Assembly (NCBI GenBank): GCA_963728895.1
Contig: CAVSLM010000007.1
Span: 248,001-312,000, forward strand
Length of the DNA stretch: 64,000 nucleotides
Reading direction: 5' to 3'
DNA from: CAVSLM01 sp963728895
Lineage (GTDB): Bacteria; Pseudomonadota; Gammaproteobacteria; JBBQDK01
Position 1 is the first letter of the stretch, and every line of letters begins with the position of its first letter. Of this stretch, positions 1-10,715 are shown piece after piece. The notes beneath the pieces were generated by a model, which searched no databases, was not told where the DNA came from, and worked only from the letters and a program-made list of their open reading frames with translations. Made by a program: the position numbers and the translations under genes.

Positions 1-1873
1 GGTGAAACAGACGGGGGACGCTGAGCAGCTCTTCCGCCCAATCGCGCAGCGGTCCGCGCAGCCACTGGTCTATAGGCACCCCGAACCCCATTTTGGGACG
101 CTCAATAAGCTCGCGCGGCACGTACCGGTGGAGCACCCTTCGCAGCAGGATCTTGCCTTCGGTTCGCGCGATCTTCCAGGCAAGAGGCAGCCGCCAAGCG
201 AACTCGAACACGCCATGATCGAGAAACGGTATGCGCGACTCCAGGGCAACACTCATGGCGGCACGGTCCACCTTAACCAGAATATCGTTGGGGAGATAGG
301 TCACGGTGTCCAGATACATCATCCGCTCGGTGAAATCCTCCGTGGCAGGCCACTGCGTGCGGTCGGTCAGCGCCGTGGTCGGCTCGCGCGAACCGGGTAC
401 CACCGACGAGGGGCTCTTCCAGTGCGAGACCAACCTGAGGTACATAGTCTCTGCATCGCGCACCCCGACGACTTCTCCCAACTTCTGCAGTTTGTCGCCC
501 GGATTCCGCTGTCGAAGGGCGCGCGGCAGCATCGGTCCTAGCCGCTCGGCCAAGCGATCCCACGATTGCGGCGAAGTGCCCAGGATCGTTCTCGAGAGCA
601 GGCTTCTCATCGAATAGGGCATCCAGCCAATCCTGCGCCAGATACTTCTTCCCCAGAGATAACGCGTATACCCGCCGAAGATCTCATCTCCGGCGTCCCC
701 CGAAAGGCTGACCGTAACGTGCTTGCGTGCGAGCTTCGAGACCAGCAGCGTAGGGATTTGCGACGCATCCGAAAACGGCTCGTCGTAGATGTCAGGCAGA
801 CTCGGGATAACTTCCCTAGCCTCCCGAGGGGCCACGTACCACTCTGTGTGCTCGGTACCGAGATGCCGCGCGACTGCCTCAGCGTGCGTGGCCTCGTTGT
901 ATGCCGCCTCATGAAATCCGATGGTGAAGGTCCGCACGGGCCGTGTGCTCTGGGCCTGCATCAGTGACACAATCAGGGAGGAATCGACACCACCCGACAG
1001 AAACGCACCCAAGGGAACGTCCGCCACCATCTGCTGTGCGACGGCCACTCTAAGCGTGGCATCAAGCTCCTCCTCCGCTTCGTCGATGCTCCCCGTGTAC
1101 GGATGCGCCCTTGCGTGCTGCACGGCCGCTTGCGCCGACCAGTATGGAATCGCTGCGCTAAGGAGCGAAGATGCGCCTTCACGCTCAAGCCGCCCGAGCC
1201 GCTCCAACGGAATACTCATCCAAGTCCCGGGCATGAGCTTCCATATGTTTTTGTAGATGGTAAACGGGGCCGGGACATCGTCGTTGTGGCGCATCAACAT
1301 GGCCAGTGCATCCCGGTCTATGTCCCCTCGGAACGCGGGGTGCCGACGCAAGGCCTTCAGCTCCGACCCGAACAGCAGGCTTTTTCCCATCCCTGCCAGG
1401 TAAAGTGGCTTTTCCCCAAAACGATCCTTGGCCAGATGGAGACAACGCTCGCGTCGGTCCCATAGGGCGAAGGCAAACATGCCAACGGTCGCCCGCAGGG
1501 CCCGCTCCACCCCCCACGCTCCAACCGCCGCAAGGAGGACTTCAGTGTCGGAATGTCCTCTCCACGGGTGCCCATTGCCCCCCGCCTCCCGATCCAGCTG
1601 GTTCCTGATTTGCGCGCAATTGTAGATCTCACCGTTGTAGGCGATCACATGGCGTCCACAGGACGAGACCATCGGCTGGTGGCCTTCCGGAGACAGATCC
1701 ATCACTGCCAAGCGGGCATGTCCCATTGCGAGCCCGACCTCCGGATCCGTCCATGTTCCGGAATCGTCAGGGCCGCGGTGATGAAGCGCCGCGGACATGC
1801 GACTGGCGACCGCCTCCAGTTCCGATGCGCCCGAGGCGCCGGAAGGATCGACGAACCCGGCTATTCCGCACAT
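1..1873 (-). CDS. asnB: Asparagine synthase-like glutamine amidotransferase (3' end outside window)
   Basis: Starts with MCGIAGF, so Cys2 becomes the N-terminal nucleophile of the class II glutaminase domain. RHRGPDDSG-like and YNGEIYN motifs follow. The synthetase domain has the ATP pyrophosphatase loop SGGVDSS near residue 290 and a conserved GDAGDEIFGGY stretch. All 624 codons in the window are open and the protein runs off the left edge. Family enzymes amidate a carboxylate with glutamine-derived ammonia and ATP. In polysaccharide clusters such proteins (WbpS type) are thought to amidate uronic acids, and this cluster contains an amino-uronic acid pathway, so that is the likeliest role here. 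Housekeeping asparagine synthesis is the alternative. It is one of the few genes in the left 20 kb without a frame break. Confidence 0.9.
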   Translation of the reverse strand, partial: MCGIAGFVDPSGASGASELEAVASRMSAALHHRGPDDSGTWTDPEVGLAMGHARLAVMDLSPEGHQPMVSSCGRHVIAYNGEIYNCAQIRNQLDREAGGNGHPWRGHSDTEVLLAAVGAWGVERALRATVGMFAFALWDRRERCLHLAKDRFGEKPLYLAGMGKSLLFGSELKALRRHPAFRGDIDRDALAMLMRHNDDVPAPFTIYKNIWKLMPGTWMSIPLERLGRLEREGASSLLSAAIPYWSAQAAVQHARAHPYTGSIDEAEEELDATLRVAVAQQMVADVPLGAFLSGGVDSSLIVSLMQAQSTRPVRTFTIGFHEAAYNEATHAEAVARHLGTEHTEWYVAPREAREVIPSLPDIYDEPFSDASQIPTLLVSKLARKHVTVSLSGDAGDEIFGGYTRYLWGRSIWRRIGWMPYSMRSLLSRTILGTSPQSWDRLAERLGPMLPRALRQRNPGDKLQKLGEVVGVRDAETMYLRLVSHWKSPSSVVPGSREPTTALTDRTQWPATEDFTERMMYLDTVTYLPNDILVKVDRAAMSVALESRIPFLDHGVFEFAWRLPLAWKIARTEGKILLRRVLHRYVPRELIERPKMGFGVPIDQWLRGPLRDWAEELLSVPRLFH

Positions 1874-1927
1874 GGGTGGGTATGCAAACGGGATGAGCCG
1901 ACATGTCCTGATACCACCACCATTGTC

Positions 1928-2882
1928 TCACCGCTCGCAGAGGAAGTGCCAATAGGGTAGCTCCGCGGATACCGTGATGCGCCCGAAGCTATCGTGCAGC
2001 GTCTCGATCTGCCGCCTGCTGAAGCGCTGCTCTATGCGAGTGAAGAAGCGGTCGTAGACATCCTGCAGGATACGCTCCATGCTCTTGCCTCGATAACCCT
2101 CGTAAAGCGGTACGGCATGCGCCAGTCCGAATGGCCGCAACATTCCACCGATCGCCACCAACGGCCTATACACCAGGTATCCGAGCGTCCGGGTGAAAAG
2201 GGCACGAAAACGTGGGCCTCGCACCCTCGCCGCCATGGAGCGAACCCCACTGACCATACTGAGCAATACGCGATAGTGAACGGAGCGGTTTTCAAGCGCA
2301 TAGTACAGATAGATTAGACAACTTCGGCGCCAGTCTGCCGAGAGCCCTGACTTCGTCGAGCGCGTCGGTGGGCAGATGGTGAAGCACGCCCAGGCACACG
2401 ACGAGATCCGCGAAATCCCTGCGGAAGGACAGCTCCTTGATGTCGGCCATGAAAGACAGGGCATGCGCGCAATCGCGAAGAGTTTTCCCGCGCGACGAAA
2501 ATCGCGTCGGAGAAGTCCACCAACACGAGCTCGCGGCAGTGCGGTGCCAGAAAATGGCTCCAGCGACCGATCCCGCATCCCAGATCAACCCGGCTCCGGA
2601 GAGAGCGTTGAGATCGACGAGATGGAAGTGTTGCCGGAACTCGCACTCGTGATAGGGTTGCACCTTGCTGAAGTTCTTCCATTCCTCGCCAAATGTGAAC
2701 TGGATGTCTTCGGCGAAATCCCCTCGCGGACTTGTTCCGGCTCTGATCCCGAGCCTCTCTCGCAATGTTGGCGGATATTTCCCCGGATTGAGCAGCACGA
2801 TAACGTCGTCCACGACCGGGTAGCTGCGACCGGCGATGATCACATGCCGGTCTCCGATCTCCACGTCGTCGGTGCCGAACAT
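1928..2882 (-). pseudogene. Class I SAM-dependent methyltransferase, frame-broken
   Basis: Three reading frames must be joined to give one protein. The N-terminal part (MFGTDDVEIGD, from 2882) carries a Trm112-like lead-in (VVLLNPGKYPP). The SAM loop DLGCGIGRW lies in a second frame near 2.57 kb. LVVCLGVLHHLPT returns to the first frame, and the C-terminal 110 residues lie in a third. Motif order and spacing are those of intact class I methyltransferases of sugar clusters. The acceptor is unknown. The downstream neighbour is the asnB-like gene and the upstream one a GT4 glycosyltransferase. Either the frame changes are sequencing indels or the gene is dead. The start at 2882 is a best guess. 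Confidence 0.6.
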
Positions 2883-2932
2883 GTCCGCCAGCAACGCTCG
2901 CTTCTCGCTGTAATATGATCGCGTCCGTGTCC

Positions 2933-4068
2933 CTACTTCCGCGCAGCACCGTCCCGGCTGTCGTAAACAGCGCCTCGTAGCTACGCGCCACTTGGTCCAG
3001 CGAGTAGTTGCTCTCGATGCGGGTTCTTGCAGCACGCCCGAGCGCCGCGCGACGCTCTGACTCCAATCGAGAACAGCGGTCCATGCATGCGCCAACGCCA
3101 CCGGATCGCGCGGCGGCACCACGATGCCAGTCTCACCTACAATTCGGCGCGAGTCTCCCGCGTCCGTCACGACGCAGACCGCTCCGCAGGCCATCGCCTC
3201 CCCGATGACATTCGGAAAACCTTCCCCATACGACGACGACGTGACGACGTCAACGCCTGCATGATGCGCGGAACGTCGTTCCGCTCCCCGAGCAGATGGA
3301 CTCGATCCTGTATACTCTCCTCAACAACAATCGTCATCACCAGCGGCGTTCTGTCGATCCACAGCTTGCCCGACTAGCACGAAATGGGCGTCTCGCGGGT
3401 CTTGCTGAGTAGGCCCGCTGCACGCAGGAAAGTGCCGTGATCCTTCATCGGATCGTATCGGGCAATGAGACCGATCAGCGATGATTCGGCAGGCAGGCCC
3501 AGTTCCCCCGCAGTCGCGGAATGTACCCCCGCTCAGCGGGGAGAAAAGCGCAGTGTCGAAGCCGTTCGGTATCGGCGCCAGCATCGCGGACGATAGCCCA
3601 GCGCTTGGTGAGCCGAACGCCCTGCGGCCGAGTTCACCACCACTGCCGTCGTCAAGCTCGACAGGCGTGCGAGGAGGCCGAGCACGAGGAACAGTCATGT
3701 AGGGTGATCCTCCGTGCGCAACGCCGAGCACCGCAGGTTCCAAATGATCGACGGTACACCGGCAAGCCGCCCCGCGATCAGTCCCGCCAAGTCGGAGTGA
3801 TATAGCCAAGTCAAGAGGACCGCGGGACGTTCGGCACGTAGAAGCTGGACGAGCCGCAGCACTGCAATAGGGTTCGGTATACCCGGCGCATGCCCAGCGT
3901 TACGATTCGAGTGCCTGCGGTCTCCACTTGCTCGGCCATGCGGCCGCGCCCCATGAGCGAGATGACGATGCCATCGAATTTGCGGCGGTCCATGCGCGAA
4001 ACAAGCTTGTAGAGCATCATCTCCGCTCCGCCCGTCTCGAGACCGGTGATGAGGTGCGCCGCCTTCAC
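2933..4068 (-). pseudogene. GT4-family glycosyltransferase, frame-broken
   Basis: The GTG start at 4068 gives VKAAHLITGLETGGAE, the glycine-rich N-terminal loop of GT-B family 4 enzymes. LLTWLYHSDLAG lies in another frame, IPNGFDTALFSP in another, and the C-terminal acceptor/donor segment (GMACGAVCVVTDAGD, then the ETGIVVPPRDP motif) in yet others. The pieces together make one protein of about 375 residues in correct order, and the 1136-nt span is not a multiple of three. The start overlaps the stop of the upstream glycosyltransferase in a GTGA overlap, so the two are translationally coupled. It would transfer a sugar from a nucleotide sugar during repeat-unit assembly at the inner membrane. 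The exact stop (TAG at 2933-2935) is inferred. Confidence 0.6.
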
Positions 4069-5177
4069 GAAGCGAGGTTCCCCAGGACGCGTGCACTGTT
4101 TTCCACAAGCACCTGCTCGCTGAAGTCTCCAGACACGCGACCTGCACACCTCCGCGATGTCGTCGCGTCGGCGCCTCAGCTCGACAGCATCTTTTCCATT
4201 CCCCGCATCAAGGCCTCGGGATCGTCGCTGGACACGACAATGCCTGTTCCGGCGACGATGCGGCGCAATCGCCGACATCCGTAACTACACAAGGAACACC
4301 ACAGGCCATCGCCTCCCCGATCACGTTCGGGAATCCCTCGCCGTAGGAGGACGAGGAGACCACCACGTCGATCATGCAGTAAATTTCCGGCATTCCGGTT
4401 TGTCGCGGCAGCCATTGCATGCATGTACTGAGTCGCGCCTCCTCCACCAACCGTGCCATCTTCCTTCCGTATGCGTTGTCAGCTCTCCCGATGCAGAGAA
4501 AGCGTGCGGAAGGCTGCTGCCGCTGCAGCAGAGCCGCGGCGCGGATGAACGTCTCTTGCCCCTTCATGGGATCAAGACGGCCTATCAGCGCAACGGCATA
4601 TCGGATTGCGCGATTCCGAATCGTGCCCGCATCTCGGCGCGCCTCTGCGGCAGGGGACGGAACCTGTCCGTGTCTATGCCGTTGTCGACGGCGATGCTGC
4701 GGTGTCTCGGATATCCGTGCGCCAGATGAAATGACATTCCTGAACGGGAGTGAACACGGATAAGGTTCACGGTTCGCGAGGCGAGTCTATTCAAGTGAAA
4801 CACCAGACCGGGCAGCCATCCATACTTCGCCCAACGTACCTTTGAGGCGGCCGCCCAGCGCCTGACGTCACGCACGAGCATGCGGGAAAAAGAGGCCAGG
4901 AGGTTCGGCGCATCCAGATAGGCATGGAGCACTTGCGGGCGATGGGCACGCAGCTCCCGTACCAGTCGCTTGGCGAAGCGCACCACGTCCCAGCGCCCGG
5001 ACTTACCCAAATCGACGATGGGAACCCCCGCTCGCCGAAGCTCCTCCTCAAGCATGCCGCCGCCGTCGACACCAGCACCCGCACCTCCCAGCCTCTCGCC
5101 GCCAGCCCCTGGCAACGGTCGCGAGCGGCGCTCGGCCCCACCCGGATCGAGGGAGCGCGCATGAACGTTATCCGCAC
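4065..5177 (-). pseudogene. GT4-family glycosyltransferase, frame-broken
   Basis: A second GT-B enzyme assembled from at least four frame segments. They are the N-terminal loop around GGAER and GLAARGWEVRVLVS, the core GVPIVDLGKSGRWDVVRF, the hinge IDTDRFRPLP, and the donor-binding end SYGEGFPNVIGEAMACG, where the EX7E-type motif is visible. The tail GDFSEQVLVENSARVLG lies in a further frame and ends at the TGA that overlaps the next gene's GTG. The two close frame changes in the first 40 codons cancel out, which looks like base-calling indels rather than decay. The predicted role is repeat-unit glycosyl transfer. It follows the methyltransferase gene by only a few bases. Confidence 0.6.
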
Positions 5178-5180
5178 AGA

Positions 5181-6029
5181 TCAGGTCGCCGGACTCGAGT
5201 GGACGAACACGTACTCATTGCAGCCGTGACGGCTACCAGGCAGGTCCTGATCGTTACGAGGCGGAAACCCTTGTCACTGCAGAAGCGCACGACGCGCTCT
5301 GGTGTGGCGACCTCGAATGGATACCCGCCCGACCAGTTCCTTCATGTCGTACCACAAGGACATGCCCCTTTGCAGTTCGCTACGTCCGGCCAACTTTCGT
5401 GCGGTGGCTCTGAACACGTACAGGTACGGCGCATGCAATGCCAAAATTATACCACGAACGACTGCACTCCGATTGTACAATTGCTTGACGCCACGCCAAT
5501 AACGACTGATCCATCCCTGGTCGTTGTAGATCGCGATGTAGAGCATTCCCCCGGGATTCACTAGCGCAGCGGTGTTGCCCATCGCCCGCCACATGTCGCC
5601 CGTATGGTGCAACACGCCCCACGAGTAGACCACATCGAACCGCCCCAGGCTCGAAACGAAATCTGCATCCAGGATTGATCCCTCCTCAATCGTCCATCCC
5701 GAATCGTCCGCGCCATAACGTGTCCGGAGCTCCGCGGCACAGGCCACCGAGCGAGGATCGAAGTCGAACGATCGAACGCGGGCACCCATGGCGTGCGCGC
5801 AGAGTGAGAAGAGTCCACTGCCGCACCCCGCGTCGAGAAACGTCTTGTCCGTCAGCGAGCCTGTATCGAGCATCTCCCGCAGTGAGACCTTTGCCAATTC
5901 GATCCGCTCGGCGTTCAGCGTCCAGAGAAAACGCGCCCAGTTCTCTCCGAACCGAAAGCGTTCGCCGCTCGCAATCTGCTCGGCGTGCATTTCCGGCCGC
6001 GTGCTTCCGCGATTTACCGGTCGAAGCAC
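5181..6029 (-). pseudogene. Class I SAM-dependent methyltransferase, 3' frame changes
   Basis: The open part runs from 6029 (a likelier start is ATG at 5990, MHAEQIASGE) through the SAM-binding loop LDAGCGSGLFS, acidic DFDPRSV and VYSWGVLHHTGDMW. Near 5.33 kb the frame changes to GYPFEVATPERVVRF. It changes again near 5.24 kb to give the end GCNEYVFVHSSPAT, a tail typical of this family, stopping at TGA 5181-5183. The enzyme would methylate a sugar or lipid-linked intermediate, and the acceptor cannot be read from sequence. The region upstream of 5990 is the broken 3' end of a transposase, so the residues before Met14 are probably not native. Confidence 0.65.
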
Positions 6030-6729
6030 ACCAGCGTCTCGCAGTTCTCGAGCTGTGCCTGTATTGCCCGGATGCAGGGTCTCGACATATCCATGGCCAC
6101 CGCTTCGATGCCGGCTCGCTGCTCCTGCGTAAGGCTTCGGTAAAACCCCTCCAGCGCCTCCTGACCTCGATCGTCGGCCACATGCATCACCCGGCGACGC
6201 TCCAAGTTGTTGACTACCGTCACATACTCGTGCCGGCGCTGAAAGGAGGTCTCATCCACCCCGAGGCGCGCCATCGGCTGCGCTTGCCGGGCGCGCCAAT
6301 CCGCGGCGCACCGCGCGACTCTGGATGCCATCGAGCCCGTCCCAATTCATCCGCAATCGACGCGACACCCGGTAAGACTTGCATCGCGCAGCCAATCGAT
6401 GGCCAGGCTCTCGAACATCGCCATGAACCGGAGCCCCGCTCAGACCAGGGAACGTTCAGCTGCAGCACTCCATGCTCCGGGCAGTGCACGCGCGGAACAT
6501 CGGCTGTCGGCGTCGTTCGAAACTGGCAGGTATCCAGATGGCGCCACGACCGGCGACGCGTGTCGTGCCGCCAACACCTCCTGCCGCACTTCGGACACTC
6601 CAGCCCTTGCGAGCCATCGTGCTCGATAAATACCTCGACCTCTTCCGACCCCGGCCCAAAGTGCACATCCCGTATCGACCACGGTGCTTTCACACCGAGA
6701 ATCGCCGCGTAAAGTTCCTTGTCTCGCAT
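6014..6729 (-). mobile_element. ISL3-family transposase remnant
   Basis: From 6729 the translation begins MRDKELYAAILG and has the ISL3 zinc-ribbon: CPKCGRRC, then WRHLDTCQFRT and RVHCPEHG. After a frame change near 6.31 kb the core appears with VDETSFQRRHEY and AVAMDMSRPC, the segment that carries acidic catalytic residues in this family. The C-terminal third is missing: the protein stops shortly after FDR, where intact ISL3 proteins continue for over 150 residues. I could not find terminal inverted repeats. It is a dead, truncated insertion lying between the hydrolase and methyltransferase genes. Confidence 0.75.
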
Positions 6730-6807
6730 GGCCTCTCAGGCTATACCCTTCCACACGATTTCCAAAAGCCGAGACGTGTCATGTTCCCATTCAGCGGAGG
6801 GAACTGC

Positions 6808-7950
6808 TCACCATGCCTTGAGTAGCTTACAAACGTGATTCAGGGCCCGCCGCGAAATGCGGTGACCATCGTGCGAGTCGTCAAGATAAACCTGGAAACT
6901 GCCTTCGCCCAAGTTGGCGAGCACCGCCCGCACTTCGGCCTCATAGCGCTTACCGCGCGTGCCGCCGAATCCTACCGGATCATGCCGGTTAAGGATCTGA
7001 ACGTGGCGCCTCGCTTTACCGAATGAACCGAGCACGTGAGCTCCGGATAATTGGCGATCTCATAGAGCTTTGGGTGGTGATTCTCGTAGTCCGCCAGCTC
7101 GCGCTGACCGCGTAGAGACAAGGGTAGTGAACCGGCCACTGGAAAGCTCATTGCGATGCGTTCATCAATGGCTGAGCACAACGTTGTCGTCCAGCCTCCT
7201 CCGGAAATGCCGATCATCGCGCAGGTCGAGTGCCCGAGCGTTCGAGCGTGTCGCGATCCGGCGATCACCGCTCGACGAAGAATCTCACAGAGCAGATGCC
7301 ATACTCGTGATCCAGCAACGGAAAGAAGTCGTGGTCCCAGAGGGTCAGCTCCCCGTGACGGCGAAAGCACACCCCCGGTTTGTTGTTCGTGCGAGACGAC
7401 ATCGAGAAGGCCATGACGGATATCCTTCACGCAGTAGGCGTGCGATCGAGCGCCGCCCTAGACTCGAAATCGCCTTCATGTCCCTGGTGATAGATGACGA
7501 GGCGACGGTTGTCCCGCTGGGGATGGGAGTGATCGGCGACTGAGTCGTGTCTCGGGAACTGCATTTCCGTTGTCAGCCGGTCGATGGAGCACAGATTAGA
7601 AAGCCGCGCGTAGCGTCGATCACAGACCGCATACTCGACACGGCAGCTGCACTCGACATCCTCGAGGCTCGGCACGCCCCAGAGAAATTCTATAATCGCC
7701 CTCCGGCGCGCCTCGACATCTGGGGGCGTCGCAACGAAAGAACAAATGTGGTCGGCCAGTCGCCAGCATCTCCGTCTCCAGCATGTCCTAGCCGTCGCCA
7801 CATGCCCTTAAGCCATTCGTGCGGAGGATATTGCCTGGCGCCGACCCCCACCCCCACGCGAGCCGGCGATCAAAGCCGGTCAGCGACGCAAGTATGAGCT
7901 CAAGGACGCTTCCTCGCGGCACGAAGCGCACGTTCGCCTGCGAGAAACCC
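6808..7950 (-). pseudogene. Alpha/beta-hydrolase, frame-broken
   Basis: Joined frames show RRLVIYHQGHEGDF (oxyanion-side strand), the nucleophile elbow GISGGGW with the expected Ser, then ENHHPKLYEIANYPEL, HDPVGFGG and DDSHDGHRIS, which would supply the acid and histidine of the triad. The last segment ends cleanly at TGA 6808-6810. At least three frame changes are needed, and the N-terminal border with the flippase gene is not clear. No signal peptide can be assigned because the 5' end is disrupted. Possible jobs inside a polysaccharide locus are ester removal (deacetylation) or polymer cleavage. The substrate cannot be told from this sequence. Confidence 0.5.
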
Positions 7951-9526
7951 GGTAATCGGGCCCCGGGTATAGGAGTTACCAGCAGGCGCCTTGCCCTCCA
8001 GCGGATATCGGGTGCAGCCAGCGACGATCCGATCATCGCGCAGGCCGCTACCGCGCTAAGCGCCGGAAACAACATCCATCGCGAGTCAATCGCCGGGAAT
8101 ATCGCGCGTCCGGGCCGCTATCGCGAAGGCGGCAAGGGCGGGCGTCAGGACGTCGATGAAGTACCAGCGCCCTAGTTCACCTCGCAGCAGTCGCTTGTGC
8201 GTCAATCGGGGAAATATGGCGAACCGCGATTGACAAGTGACCAAGGCACAGCCGCCCCGACAGCGCCGATCTTGGCCGTCCACCAGGCGAACAATGGCAC
8301 CAGCAGCACGATTGAAAAGACATTCTGAAAAAAGGCGAGTCGTGCCAGCCGGCGGCGACTTGCCGAGCAAAGGGTCAAGCCATCAGAGAGCTGACGGCCG
8401 TGCCGACCACCAGCAGGGGGAGAAGCGTCTGGGCATGCGAAACGACATCGGGATTCCCGTCCAAAGATACAGAAGCTCTTTGGGAAACAGGACGATCAGG
8501 CTGCACCGCGGTATGACGAGCACCGACACGGTTGGCTGCCCCGTGATAAACCCGCGCGAGCTCACACGTCCCACCGCTCGCCTGAAGCTGCACCAGCCGC
8601 GGCGAAAAGGCGAGCACCACTGGAACGGTAAAATAAAAGACCAGCCCCGCAGCCGTCGAAGCGACCGTGTAATAGCCAAACTCCCTAGCGCGAGCAGCTT
8701 GCTCAGTACCAGCTTGTCGGTGGACGACAACAGCATGGACATCAGCGCGACCGCGCCCATGCCGGCGGAGAACTTCCAGATGTTGCGCAGGACCCCTAGT
8801 CGAAAGCTCCCGCCCTCTCCGGTGCCTGGGAGACTGCTCCAAAGCAGTATCGCGGCTACCAGCGACTGTAGCGCGGCGGCAAGTATCTGTCCCAGGCAAA
8901 ATACACCTGGATGGTGGGCCCGCACAACCACAGCGCGCCTACTGCCCCGGCGTTGCGAATCGTGGCCATGATCACGACCGCCACATTGAGTCTAACCTGC
9001 TGCTGCAGACCAAGCAGCCCGTTCGAATACAACGTAAATGGCCACTGCAGGGCCAGTGTCACGCCCATCATCGCGATCGCGCTCGAGACCGCTTCGATGG
9101 TTAGCCTTCCCGGTAGCAGCCAATGCTGCGCCAACGCCGGAGCTGCGGCGGCGATTCCAATTCCTATCGCCAAGCCGGTTGTCCAGTCAGGATCTCCAAC
9201 GTCCGGAACAAATCCCCGGATCTCCGCCCGCGTTCCGGCGCAGAAGACAGGCTCGCCACCTCGCGGTTGGCCGTCGCTCCGAGCCCCATGTCCATTATCG
9301 CCGACAGGCCGAGCAGCACAACGTAGATCCCTACCAGACCATAGGACTCGATCCCCATCATCCGGATGTAGACGGGGATGAAGACAACGGACATGAGCAT
9401 GGTCCACAGTCGGCCGACGAAATTGGCGACGAGATTCCGGCCAAGCCGTGAACTGAAAAGAGTCAATCGCAGGCACCCGAACGCGCGCCGGGCACAGCGG
9501 TTCCGAGGGCGATTGAACGAGCGCAA
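7950..9526 (-). pseudogene. Wzx-like oligosaccharide flippase, frame-broken
   Basis: The start at 9526 leads to RLGRNLVANFVGRLWTMLMS and FIPVYIRMMGIESYGLVG, the signature first helix pair of PST/MATE-like O-unit flippases. Later helices (IAMMGVTLALQWPFTLYSNG, MGAVALMSMLLSSTDKLVLS, VASTAAGLVFYFTVPVVLAF) alternate between frames. The C-terminal helices with RRLLRGELGRWYF-like sequence lie near 8.1 kb. The expected product of about 480-500 residues with 12-14 membrane segments is fully represented but split by at least five frame changes. It would move undecaprenyl-linked repeat units across the inner membrane. The 3' boundary is approximate. Confidence 0.6.
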
Positions 9527-9538
9527 GGCCGGGACATG

Positions 9539-10340
9539 TCAGAGCTTACGGGCAACGCAGTTGACATAGGGCGACCATCGCCTGCTCGTGCTTAGAGGTC
9601 CGATGACCCGCTCGAGGATCCATGCACCCATGGACAGTCGCGCCATGCCCGCCACACAAATCCGCTTGATCAACTGCGATGCCGCAGAACCATCCAGGTC
9701 GTTCAGGCTACATATTCCAAACTCGTGCTCATGAAGTATGCGCACCGCGAGCACTTCCAGGCCGGCGGCGGCCGATGCGCGGGCGAGATCCTCCGGGCCG
9801 AGGGGCACATGGATGTCATAAACGGGCCGGTTCAAAATACGCTGCAGGCTGCCGATCGTGCCAGTCATGTTCGGTATGTTGGTGAACGCAATCCCTCCCG
9901 GCTTCAGCAGCCGTGCGATCGCGCCCATTATGCGGCGCGTATCCACGAAATGCTCGACGACTCCAAATGATACGATCACGTCGAAAGACGCCAGGATCTC
10001 TGTGGGAGGATCGAACAAATCGGCGCACAATATGGTTCCCTTGACACCGCATCGATCCAGCGCTTCCTGCGCCAGCTCGGCATCCCACGAACGAGTAGTC
10101 GAGCCCTGACACCTTGAACCCAAATTCCCGCGCAAAATACGGTAACCATGCAGACTTCGCGCAGCCAACCTCGAGCAGCTGCATGTGCCCAGTATCGAGA
10201 CGGGAAAAGACTGAACGGAAGCATTCGTCGAAGCGACGGTTCGGATAGTTGCGCAGACCGGCCCCACGTGGATCGACGAGAACCGGGACCTGCGTACCCT
10301 GCCACCTCCTGTCCCAGTAAGACTTGCCTGCCTTGTCCAA
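9539..10340 (-). pseudogene. Class I SAM-dependent methyltransferase, one frame change
   Basis: From ATG 10340 the protein reads MDKAGKSYWDRRWQG and reaches the SAM loop LEVGCAKSAWLPYFA. The frame changes near 10.09 kb, and the rest continues with DVIVSFGVVEHF, LLKPGGIAFTNIPN and a C-terminal helix ending VNCVARKL. The span of 802 nt is one base off a multiple of three, consistent with a single indel. The domain order is that of ubiquinone/menaquinone-type methyltransferases found in sugar clusters. The target is not predictable. It lies between the short unknown gene at 10.4-10.7 kb and the flippase. Confidence 0.65.
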
Positions 10341-10377
10341 CCCCTGTTCCCCCCGCTATTTCCGGAACTCGTGGTAT

Positions 10378-10715
10378 GTAGTCTCCGGGTGATCTTTCGC
10401 GCTCATGCGATGCTTCGGCGCTACCTCCCGCGCAGGCAGTCCGCTGATTGTCTGCACCGAAGCAATCGTGCTGGGCCCTCCAGGTTACAATTCCATATCG
10501 TCCCGTCCGGAACTGATACTGCTCGTATGCCGGCATAAGCAGCCGATCCAGCACCGCGAAGGATGGGTCACCACGTACCGAAGCGTTGCGGTAAACCGTT
10601 TCCGAGTGCATGCCATGTCGATATTCTTCCCATTCTCCGGAAGATCCTTCCACTCCATTGGACGCCCGCGAATCCGATAGCCAAGATAGTAGCGCAGCCA
10701 ATTTACCGGTCTCAT
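10378..10715 (-). CDS. Unrecognised small protein, probably frame-broken
   Basis: ATG at 10715 directly follows the TAG stop of the upstream methyltransferase. The first frame reads MRPVNWLRYYLGYRIRGRP and then WKDLPENGKNID before losing coherent sequence. A second frame continues with DPSFAVLDRLLMPAYEQYQF. I do not recognise a family. It has aromatic and arginine-rich character but no membrane segment. Its position, snug between two methyltransferase genes on the same strand, suggests a gene of the cluster rather than spacer. The 3' end is a guess. Confidence 0.3.
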
